A stretch of 64,000 nucleotides of DNA from Chlorogloeopsis fritschii PCC 6912 (GTDB lineage: Bacteria; Cyanobacteriota; Cyanobacteriia; Cyanobacteriales; Nostocaceae): assembly GCF_000317285.1 (NCBI RefSeq), contig NZ_AJLN01000116.1:310001-374000 (forward strand), given 5' to 3'. Shown here in pieces: positions 39,077 to 46,609 of this stretch (position 1 is its first letter; each line of letters begins with the position of its first letter). The translations under genes and the position numbers were made by a program. The notes under the pieces were generated by a model. It was not told where the DNA came from. It was given only the letters and a program-made list of their open reading frames with translations, and made no database searches.

Positions 39077-40696
39077 ATGTTAACGGATTTTCTTAGATAT
39101 CCTGACCGAGTAAATTTATATTCCTCCGGGGAAGTTATTTGTTTATCACATCAGTCAGAAGGAAAATGGACTGCAAAGAGTGTTAAATGCTTGCTGAAAT
39201 TGGAGGAAAATAGCTTAAAAGTTTTCCTAACAAGTCCTAAACTTCCAGTTTCTCGCCTTTGTTTACGCTGGCAAACAGAATTTCCCGAACAATCTCGCTT
39301 TCTAGGAGATAGTTGGGAACGCAGTTATGGAGAACTAGAATGGCGAGGACTTTTCCCAGAGCGCGTCATGCCCTGGTATATGTTGATTTATGATGGCAAA
39401 TTAACGCATGGATTGGGAGTAAAAACGCGATCGCGTTCTCTTTGTTTCTGGCAGACAGATGCAGAAGGAGTGAGTTTATGGTTAGATGTGCGCTGTGGTA
39501 GTGTAGGCGTTCAACTGGGAACTCGAACTTTAGAGGCAGCAACTGTCGTATTTAGAAGAGGAGAAGAAGGTGAAACTCCTTTTCAGGCAGCGCAGGCATT
39601 TTGTCAACAGTTGTGTACATCTCCCAGGCTGCCATCTCACCCTGTATATGGAGGAAATAACTGGTATCACGCCTACGGTAAAAGTTCAGCTACTCAAATT
39701 CTCGATGAAGCCAAATTAATTAGCGATTTATCTCCAAATCCAGATAATCGCCCCTACATGGTTATTGATGACGGATGGCAAATCTGTCGAGAACCAGGTA
39801 ATGGCGGCCCTTGGTGTATGGGAAATGCTAAATTTCCAGATATGGCAGCCTTAGCGTCACAAATTCAGGCAGTTGGTGCCAAACCAGGGCTGTGGTTTCG
39901 TCCTCTATTGACAGCAGAGTACGTGCCGCAAGAATGGAAGTTAGGAGTTCAGCGTCAAAGTCATTTGGGAATAGAATATCCCCTCGATCCTTCCCAACCA
40001 GAGGTATTGGAATTAATACGCAATGATATGCAGCGTTTTCTCGACTGGGGATATCAACTTATTAAACATGATTTTACAGCTTGGGATATTTTCGGACGCT
40101 GGGGGCGGCAAACTTGGGTAAAACCTTTGGGAGCAGAACTGACTGATGATGGATGGGCATTTAGCGATCGCTCTCGTACCACAGCAGAAATAATTTTGGA
40201 ACTGTACCAGGCATTACGTGAGAGCGCAGGAGATGCAATCCTCATCGGCTGTAATACAGTTAATCATTTAGGTGCAGGTTTTTTTGAACTCCAACGCATT
40301 GGAGATGATACAAGTGGTTTGGAGTGGGAACGAACTCGTCGCATGGGAATCAACACCTTAGCATTTCGCATTCCTCAACATCAGGCATTTCATGCTGTAG
40401 ATGCTGATTGTGTAGGGTTAACTCCCTTAGTGCCGTGGGAAAAAAATCAAGAGTGGTTGACACTTGTTGCTCAAAGTGGAACTCCCCTCTTTGTCTCCGC
40501 AAATCCCGCTTCTATTAAAGTTGAACAACGTCAAGCCTTAGAGAGAGCTTTTACATTTGCTGCTAAGGAATTACCCCCAGCAGAACCCCTTGATTGGTTG
40601 TACAACACCTGTCCCCGACGCTGGAAACTCAATGGAGAAGAAGTGACATTTAATTGGTTTGATACAACAGGAGCCTGGGTTTTTACAGATTTGTGA
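39077..40696 (+). CDS. GH36-type alpha-galactosidase-like glycosidase
   Basis: 539 residues. YMVIDDGWQICRE near residue 227, PGLWFRPLLTA, and LIKHDFTAWD near 328, with the aspartate nucleophile expected in KHDF, are GH36 (melibiase) features. A later acid in IGDDTSGLEW could be the acid/base. No signal peptide, so cytoplasmic. Only 3 nt after ackA and on the same strand, hence cotranscribed; it might supply galactose or sucrose units from raffinose-type sugars (inference). The N-terminal beta domain is shorter than in large GH36 enzymes. Confidence 0.85.
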   Translation: MLTDFLRYPDRVNLYSSGEVICLSHQSEGKWTAKSVKCLLKLEENSLKVFLTSPKLPVSRLCLRWQTEFPEQSRFLGDSWERSYGELEWRGLFPERVMPWYMLIYDGKLTHGLGVKTRSRSLCFWQTDAEGVSLWLDVRCGSVGVQLGTRTLEAATVVFRRGEEGETPFQAAQAFCQQLCTSPRLPSHPVYGGNNWYHAYGKSSATQILDEAKLISDLSPNPDNRPYMVIDDGWQICREPGNGGPWCMGNAKFPDMAALASQIQAVGAKPGLWFRPLLTAEYVPQEWKLGVQRQSHLGIEYPLDPSQPEVLELIRNDMQRFLDWGYQLIKHDFTAWDIFGRWGRQTWVKPLGAELTDDGWAFSDRSRTTAEIILELYQALRESAGDAILIGCNTVNHLGAGFFELQRIGDDTSGLEWERTRRMGINTLAFRIPQHQAFHAVDADCVGLTPLVPWEKNQEWLTLVAQSGTPLFVSANPASIKVEQRQALERAFTFAAKELPPAEPLDWLYNTCPRRWKLNGEEVTFNWFDTTGAWVFTDL

Positions 40697-41021
40697 AGTT
40701 TTAAGAAACAAGTCAGAGAGCAGAGAGCAGCGCCGTGCGGAGGTTCCCCTCCGTTGTAGACGCCCGGTAGACAGGCGTAGCCTGGCTTCTCGGAGAGTGG
40801 GCGGTGAGTCCAGCACTGCGGGAGGGTAACACGAGCGCAGGTGACTGGCGAACCCGAAGGGCTTCCCGTCAGGGTGGCGACTGCCCAGAGGCAGAAGGAA
40901 AGACAACAGAAGTGTTTTTTCACCGTTACTCGGTGGGTGATATCAGAGCCAGAGGCTCTATTTTTCGTTACCAGGTTGAACCTGGTAACGAGGGTAAACG
41001 AGGGTAACGAGGGTAGTGGGC
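40697..41021. repeat. GC-rich interspersed repeat cluster
   Basis: No gene. It includes the 36-base block identical to 27741-27776 (here 40721-40756), a run of short inverted pieces (CCCGGTAGACAGGCGTAGCC, GGGCTTCCCGTC) up to about 40893, and the CTCGTTACC palindrome at 40964-40992 followed by three GAGGGTAA units. Frames open through it are repeat-driven, not genes. Confidence 0.85.
40964..40992. repeat. CTCGTTACC palindrome, second copy
   Basis: TCGTTACCAGGTTGAACCTG then GTAACGA: a perfect palindrome core, partner of 30435-30463 in opposite orientation. Confidence 0.85.
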
Positions 41022-41855
41022 TTACCTGGTAGCTGTTGGGACTGTTGCAATATGCTGGTACAGTGACTCCATAAAATTGTAAGTATCATCACACGCTTGA
41101 AAAAAACCTTGGCGCAATCGCTCTAGATCCGATTCACTATTCAATGTTCTCTCAATCGTATCAACTGCTTGATTAGCGTGTTCTTCTTCTCCGCTAGAGT
41201 CTAAATGGATTTCAAACCAAATTGTTTGCGCTAACTGTTCTGAGAATTTTGGTTTGCAACTTTGTTCAATCAGATCAATTTGATACGCACCTTCTACTTC
41301 TACCCCTAGTGAATATCCCAAGGCAAAAGGAATATCACTTGTAAAACCTTTTACCATTGAATCAATAAATTGTTGTGCGACAACTGGTTCTTGAATTTGA
41401 AAACCGCAAGACTCAATAAATTCTTTTAAAATTACACAATGCATCCGCGGCCGACTTTCTTCTGCAAGCATAGTTTTTATATAATTGCGCCAAGTCTTGT
41501 CTTGGTGTGCATTTAATGCTTGACGTAAAACGATCCAAAAGAAGCCATGACAGGAAGCATGATAATAATCATTAAAAAAGATTTCAAATCCTTTTGTAGA
41601 TAAGTCTTGACTAAGAAGCTTTGAATACATCCGATTCGTTAACACTGGATGCTTCTGAATTGCAAAACGGTGTATTTCATCGATAATATCTGATTTAGCA
41701 ACTCTCTTCTTGGCTTTAATTCTTTTATTTAAAATTTCCGCCATTTTTTTAGAGCTTGAAAAGTTGGCTTTGGCTAGGTTAGTTGCATTATTATTAAACG
41801 AAAGAGATTGCAAATCCAGATAAGTCATCGATTGCATAGAAGTCAGTTGTGTCAT
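41022..41855 (-). CDS. DUF3865 / heme-oxygenase-like (CADD-type) protein
   Basis: 277 residues. It is helical, with possible di-metal ligands of heme-oxygenase-like oxidases: ASCHGFFWIV, LAEESRPRMH, LGVEVEGAYQ and WFEIHLDSSGEEEHANQ. The last, with its Glu-Glu-His and preceding His, is typical of the CADD/BesC-like superfamily, and the whole pattern fits the cyanobacterial DUF3865 group. Expected: a diiron or redox enzyme of unknown substrate. Stop codon lies next to the GAGGGTAA repeat. A long gene-free stretch lies upstream. Confidence 0.75.
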   Translation of the reverse strand: MTQLTSMQSMTYLDLQSLSFNNNATNLAKANFSSSKKMAEILNKRIKAKKRVAKSDIIDEIHRFAIQKHPVLTNRMYSKLLSQDLSTKGFEIFFNDYYHASCHGFFWIVLRQALNAHQDKTWRNYIKTMLAEESRPRMHCVILKEFIESCGFQIQEPVVAQQFIDSMVKGFTSDIPFALGYSLGVEVEGAYQIDLIEQSCKPKFSEQLAQTIWFEIHLDSSGEEEHANQAVDTIERTLNSESDLERLRQGFFQACDDTYNFMESLYQHIATVPTATR

Positions 41856-42631
41856 GCTAATTTACTTAGAAAAACACTCAAAATTTCACAGTAATACCAT
41901 CAAATTAATTACAATTTGAAGACGCTGTGTTATGGTGTTTAACTTGATTTTTTGTCTAGAAAAATCATCTGTTGCATTATTATTTAATTTTTTCTTCAAA
42001 ATCTATCCGTAATTACCTATATTTGTCAAATATATTGAGTAATAAATATGACTATGCATATAAATATACATAGCATTTATACTGAGTAATAAATTTGTGT
42101 AAAGGTTAACAGTAACTTGGTAATATTACAGTATGCCTTTAAAACTTAGATTTTATTGATTTAGATTTAGACTACGTTACAATTAGCAACCTATTGTGAT
42201 GTTGGTAAACTAAAATTTTAATCATTTTTTAAACATTAAAAAATAATTTATTTTATAGTTTATGTATTAAAAAAACTGAATACTTAAGTACAATCACGTA
42301 TTTGTCATGATTACCTGACTTTTCTGTAACTTAACAGTCTTGCTTGTTTACCTACTTAAGAAATATCCGTAATACTAACTACAGCTAGGTCGTGATGGTT
42401 GGGATACTTGGAATAGTCTTTTGGTAAAGACTTTACAATTCAAAATAGGTATCTGCTAGGAATTACGCAAATTATGATTTTTATACCATTTGGTTGATAA
42501 TTACTTAAACATCACCCGTAAGTAGTAAATATATTAAGCAAGTAAATATACTTAGAATAAGAGATTGACAAATCGACCAAATTAATATTTTTTGGGATTA
42601 GGGGCTAAAAGCTTGAGACTAAGCCGCTCCC
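41856..42631. other. AT-rich gene-free stretch
   Basis: 776 bp without a believable gene on either strand. A small hairpin AGTCTTTTGGTAAAGACT lies at about 42414-42431, and short TAA-rich repeats with ATATATTAAGCAAGTAAATA near 42525-42550. The promoter of the DUF3865 gene is expected near its left end. Confidence 0.6.
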
Positions 42632-43261
42632 CTAAATCAATTGCAAATAACTAAAGATTTTTCCTGCTAAAGGCTCAAAACCATCGCCGAATTCTGCTGG
42701 ATAGTGTTTTACTGCCCAGAAGGCTCTGCCATTGGATTCACCAACAAAGACACTGCCAACGATATTGCGATCGCCTTGTTGCCGAAAGACTATTTTTTCT
42801 GTTGCCCAAGGATATAAATCCTCTTGAGCTTGAGAACGGTTAGTTACTTGCCATTTATTGATGGCAAATAAACCATTATTTCCCAATAATCTTTCTGTTG
42901 TCTGTTGCAAAGTTAACTTTTCACCAGGAAAGAAAAACTGTACGTACACGTTTTTATTGGGTTTACCATCAGGTTGAAGCCAATAAAACCATACTGCTGT
43001 TCCCTCCCCGGAACTAACTGTTTGATCTACAAAACGATTGGCTGGTACATAGGTTGTAAAGGGTAAACCTGCTCTTTTGTAGAGGTTGAGCGTAATTTTC
43101 TGTTTTTCTCCTTCTACATCAATGGTGTCAGTAATTGTATTTGATTTCGGTTGGGCTGTTGGTGGAGTAGGAGTGGGCGTGGGAGTGGGATTCACTTGCA
43201 CAGTACAGCCATTGCTAAAGATGAGTGCGATCGCACTCATAATAGAAAAAATCTTATTCAT
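42632..43261 (-). CDS. Lipoprotein of unknown function
   Basis: 209 residues with a lipobox (LIFSNGC) at about residue 19, then a Pro/Thr linker (PTPTPTPTPP), then a beta-rich domain with AVWFYWLQPDGKPNKNVYVQ and IVFRQQGDRNIVGSVFVGES. Such linkers tether a domain to the membrane. Family not recognised. It follows the 151-residue gene on the same strand by 29 nt. Confidence 0.75.
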   Translation of the reverse strand: MNKIFSIMSAIALIFSNGCTVQVNPTPTPTPTPPTAQPKSNTITDTIDVEGEKQKITLNLYKRAGLPFTTYVPANRFVDQTVSSGEGTAVWFYWLQPDGKPNKNVYVQFFFPGEKLTLQQTTERLLGNNGLFAINKWQVTNRSQAQEDLYPWATEKIVFRQQGDRNIVGSVFVGESNGRAFWAVKHYPAEFGDGFEPLAGKIFSYLQLI

Positions 43262-43290
43262 AATTTTGATGCTTTTTTAGCATTACTATT

Positions 43291-43746
43291 TCAGCAACGT
43301 CGCAAAAGTACAAGCCAAATCATAAACAGCCTCAAAGGCAAAGGAATAGTTGTAGGCAAATCTGCGATCGCTCTGCGAGTAAAAAGATGTTCAGGACTAA
43401 TTGCACCGATTATTAGTTCGCGCTCTTGTAAAACAAACTCTCTAGAAAAAGGGGATTCAGCTTTTAGCTCGTATTTGGTATCAGCATAGGTAATTTCAAA
43501 CATTCTTGCAAAAGGATTAGGTTTCACAGCCCAGGCAATACGTTCACCGTTTTGTTCTAGAAAAAAAATTGCACTTACTGGAGTTTCACGGTAAGCTACA
43601 TAGCAAGAATTTGAAATAAAAAATTGACCAGCTTCTCCCCAAGCTGAAAATTCGATACTTCCAATAGATAAATTATCCTCTACAACGTCACAATTCCAAG
43701 TAAACCAATTTCTTGGAGTCGTCTTGAGCACTCTTGCCTCCCACAT
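43291..43746 (-). CDS. Protein of unknown function with C-terminal membrane segment
   Basis: 151 residues. The first about 110 are a beta-rich domain (FFISNSCYVAYRETP, AIFFLEQNGERIAWAVKP), and the end (IPLPLRLFMIWLVLLRRC) is a single hydrophobic span. Upstream partner of the lipoprotein gene. No named family. Confidence 0.65.
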   Translation of the reverse strand: MWEARVLKTTPRNWFTWNCDVVEDNLSIGSIEFSAWGEAGQFFISNSCYVAYRETPVSAIFFLEQNGERIAWAVKPNPFARMFEITYADTKYELKAESPFSREFVLQERELIIGAISPEHLFTRRAIADLPTTIPLPLRLFMIWLVLLRRC

Positions 43747-44292
43747 TTTATTTATGATGGACTTTTTTGCTGTTCATTAGTCCTCATCCTAAATAGAGAT
43801 GGCAGCAATTGAACTCATGCATTTGGATCACCAATTCAGGTGATTGTAGCGGTTTATGTAGAGTAAATCTTTTGCACTCATTCGATTTTCAAATAACTCT
43901 GAGACTTGCAGCATTCTTTATAACTGTAAGGTGGAGAGAAGCCCCGCAGGCGGGTTTCCCACGCCCCAGGAACTTCGGAGCACTGTCTACAATGTAACAA
44001 TAAGAGTTTGAAGAAAGTTAGGCAGTGCCCACCCTAAAAGAATTGCAATCAAGCAACTGGTGCAAGATGTGAAAAATCGACCACAGATAGACACAGATGA
44101 ACACGGATAATATCTGTGTCTATCTGTGTTTATCTGTGGTTGTAATAAATCTAGATCCTGATTTTTGCAAGAAGTTTAGTAATCTTCACCCCGTCCGCTA
44201 GAACAGAGTGAGGTCTTAAACTCAAGATAGGTGCAATAATGTTCACTAAAGTCTAAACTGCTAATAAAATCCTACTTTTACAGGTATTTGTT
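43747..44292. repeat. Intergenic region with palindromes
   Basis: No gene. It contains GAAGCCCCGCAGGCGGGTTTC (about 43940-43960), a decayed copy of the 12.2-kb repeat ending AGTGCCCACCCTA near 44036, and the CGACCACAGAT hairpin (44078-44143). Confidence 0.7.
44078..44143. repeat. Long palindrome, CGACCACAGAT type, second copy
   Basis: Arms CGACCACAGATAGACACAGA and the near-complement ending TCTGTGGTTG; partner of 26298-26364. Confidence 0.85.
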
Positions 44293-44766
44293 GTGAAAGC
44301 TAGATGGATTATTGTCGCAGTCTCAGCAGCGCTGTTTTTTGGTGGCAGCCTGTTTACATCTTTACGCGATCCCTGGTTTCAGAGCTTGGAACGCCCAGAC
44401 TGGTTGACATTTGAGTTTATCATCCCGTTTGTCTGGTTTGTGATTTGGAGTTGTACCACAATTTCTGCAATATTAGTGTGGGATCAAAGCTCAAAAAGAT
44501 TTCGTCCTTGGTTTTTGATGGCGATGTATGCAGCGATCGCTATTTTGACTTCAGCATATAGTCCGATTGTGGTTGAACTCCGCAGCCTTTTCGGTGGAAT
44601 AATTGTTGGTGGCTTGGCAACCATTCTCGTCTACATTCTGGCATTTTTGGTTAAACCAATTTCCCAAGCAGCTTCTTGGCTATTTTTACCTTATGCTCTT
44701 TGGGGGCCTTTTGGTACTTATTTGACTTGGGTATTAATTCAACTGAATCCTGGCATAGGCAATTAA
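44293..44766 (+). CDS. TspO/MBR family membrane protein
   Basis: 157 residues with five hydrophobic helices. RPDWLTFEFIIPFVWFVIWS near 35-54 and LFLPYALWGPFGTYLTW near 130-146 fit the TspO/MBR signature. TspO proteins bind porphyrins and sterols; in bacteria they act in tetrapyrrole handling and stress. GTG start at 44293. Stands alone between repeat clusters. Confidence 0.75.
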   Translation: MKARWIIVAVSAALFFGGSLFTSLRDPWFQSLERPDWLTFEFIIPFVWFVIWSCTTISAILVWDQSSKRFRPWFLMAMYAAIAILTSAYSPIVVELRSLFGGIIVGGLATILVYILAFLVKPISQAASWLFLPYALWGPFGTYLTWVLIQLNPGIGN

Positions 44767-45119
44767 AAAAAGGTGCTGGGGATTAGGGATTAGGGACTAA
44801 GAAAGAAGCACCAGGAGCTTCAGGGGAGAATTCTTCCCCTTGTCCCTTTGTCCTTCTGCCTCTGGGCAGTCGCTACAACGGGGGGGGAACCCTCCGAAGT
44901 TCTGATTGCCATGCAGGTGCGGCGGGGGCAGAGCCGACGCTGTGGTTGCACAGCAACCACAGCTATCCCCGCTCGCACCATCGGCGGAAGCCGCCGCACC
45001 CTGCGGGAAGCCCTCCGGGTTCGCCAGTTCCTTTATGCCGGGGAACCCGTCCACCGGACTGGCTCACCGCTCCGCGTCTACAGACTTCTCTCCGCAACGC
45101 GCTGCTCTCTGCCTCCTCC
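44767..45119. repeat. STRR heptamers and GC-rich interspersed repeats
   Basis: No gene. Heptamers GGGATTA, GGGATTA, GGGACTA at 44779-44799, then GC-rich elements to about 45110 with inverted pieces (CGCTGTGGTTGCACAGC; GCACCATCGGCGGAAGCCGC). Several open frames cross it in all phases, as expected from composition rather than coding. Confidence 0.8.
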
Positions 45120-45314
45120 TCAATACCAATCTTGATAGCGAGAGGCAAGTCTTTTTCTGGCTTGATATTCCTGCACAGCACCTTCAGTAATAACTCGTTG
45201 TCCGTTTCGCCTGCGGGTGGGAAGTTGTCCCGTGTGTAAAATCTGATGCATTTGGCTTAAATCTATACCTAAACGCCTGGCTGCTTCCAAAGTAGAAATT
45301 CCACGATTAAGCAT
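45120..45314 (-). CDS. Small helix-turn-helix DNA-binding protein (excisionase/MerR-like)
   Basis: 64 residues. ISTLEAARRLGIDLSQMHQI followed by LPTRRRNGQRVITEGAVQEY is a winged helix of the excisionase/MerR type (HTH_17-like). AGGAGAT lies 6 bases before the ATG, which supports translation. The stop is at the edge of the repeat cluster. It is the last gene of a same-strand group with the two small genes at 45430-45940, with about 115 nt between. Confidence 0.75.
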   Translation of the reverse strand: MLNRGISTLEAARRLGIDLSQMHQILHTGQLPTRRRNGQRVITEGAVQEYQARKRLASRYQDWY

Positions 45315-45429
45315 AGTTTATCTCCTGGTTCTCTGTTGTTAGATTTACCTTGAAGCCTAGATGCTAGTAATTTTCATTACTCAGATTAAGATCAAGCCAG
45401 TCTTGTTGGAAGTAAAGTATCAAGTTACT

Positions 45430-45714
45430 TCAATTGTTTTCAAAATCAGACTCGTCTTCCAAAGCCAGCAAATTTTGACGTTTATTCTCATTTTTAAGAA
45501 CATTCACATAGTAATCGGCATAGCGAAAAGCAGATGCGCGATCATAAGCAGCAATGGCTATAGCTTGTAAGAATACATTTGTGGGGATTTCAAATCCAGA
45601 GAATTTTTCGTATAAAATCAACAGATCTTCCTCTGTTGGAAATAAACCAGTATTTTCTACTGACTCTGAGAAATCAAATATATCCTCTAGTTCCTCAATG
45701 AATGCTTTGGACAT
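45430..45714 (-). CDS. Small acidic protein, function unknown
   Basis: 94 residues, acidic (EELEDIFDFSESVE at the start, LALEDESDFENN at the end), with a hydrophobic middle helix (TNVFLQAIAIAAYDRASAFR). GGAGG lies 6 bases before the ATG. Overlaps the upstream gene by 20 nt, so the two are coupled. Confidence 0.65.
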   Translation of the reverse strand: MSKAFIEELEDIFDFSESVENTGLFPTEEDLLILYEKFSGFEIPTNVFLQAIAIAAYDRASAFRYADYYVNVLKNENKRQNLLALEDESDFENN

Positions 45715-45940
45715 TTAGTACCTCCCCAAAAGCATAAGATGCAAAGCCAGTGATGAAATTTAGCTGCTGTTCGCGAGTTTGTAAGTTGACAGGGAGTTCA
45801 GTATCAGAGCATCCTATCTGTCTCAAAATTTCCAAGCAATAAGCACTGAGTTGAGTATATGAAGCTTGCTCCAATTCTTGAGCAACCTCTTTTGCCCTTT
45901 CCAGATTGACTCGGATTACCGTCATTACAGGGCTTGTCAT
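45695..45940 (-). CDS. Small protein of unknown function coupled to the next gene
   Basis: 81 residues, amphipathic helices (LERAKEVAQELEQASYTQLS). An ATG five codons later (MTVIRVN) is an alternative start. Its 3' end overlaps the start of the acidic 94-residue protein, suggesting interacting products. No family recognised. Confidence 0.6.
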   Translation of the reverse strand: MTSPVMTVIRVNLERAKEVAQELEQASYTQLSAYCLEILRQIGCSDTELPVNLQTREQQLNFITGFASYAFGEVLNVQSIH

Positions 45941-46609
45941 AAATGCACCCTAATTAAACTGGATAATTGCAGTTTTGATCGGGATCGCAAAAGATTGTAA
46001 CCGTGTTTTTGCGGTATTTTATGAAAAAGGGCAATTAAAGTAGCAGTGTATTTACGCAAAAACCTCTGGAGCGATCGCACTTTGAATTATGCTGTCAACA
46101 TTCAACAACTTGGGAACTTTTGACAGCAATATTTTTCAATTAGCCTCAAGTCAAGGAATAAGCCTGTTTCAGAAACTAGGTATTAACAATTAAACACAAA
46201 GAAGCGATCGGCGTGACAAAAATAATTCAAGTGTATTAAAGTTAGCACTGCTGCCATCGAGTTGAAAAATATGTAATTTAGAATACGTTGTAAAGAATCA
46301 ATACAAAAACTACATTTTTAATTTACTAACTTCCTTATAAATGATATGGAAGCATTTAAGAATGAGTACGGTAGAATCGACTCTGCGCCCTTTTCCGTTC
46401 CTCAAACCGATCCAAAAGAGTGCGTTTGAGTATGTTTTCACCTAAAGAATTCATTGAAGAAGAATTCAGAATACCCTACGGGAAGCTGCCCTCTGGGCGT
46501 CTACAGTAGTTAGAATAAATTCTTTATTCTGGATTCTGTTAGATAAGCCTGAGGATGAAACAACATTATAAAAAGAGTTTTGGGAACCAACATTTATAAG
46601 TTTTTCATT
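45941..46609. other. Intergenic region upstream of the TPR gene
   Basis: No gene. It contains two HIP1-like sites, and a hairpin at 46461-46537 whose arms AGAATTCAGAATA / TATTCTGGATTCT match in 12 of 13 positions around a CCCTACGGGAAGC / GCCCTCTGGGCGTC element. Confidence 0.6.
46461..46537. repeat. Inverted repeat around a GC-rich element
   Basis: 13-base arms at 46461-46473 and 46525-46537 with one mismatch. The 51-base centre holds CTACGGGAAGCTGCCC and GGGCGTCTACAGTAGTTAG, pieces shared with other repeats of the window. Confidence 0.65.

Noticed and set aside
40531-40923. Minus-strand frames overlapping the GH36 gene end
   Set aside because: They start in repeat sequence and run antisense to GH36; no family similarity.
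44797-45239. Several overlapping frames in the GC-rich stretch
   Set aside because: They lie in a cluster of palindromic repeats, overlap one another in all phases and have no recognisable domain or RBS.
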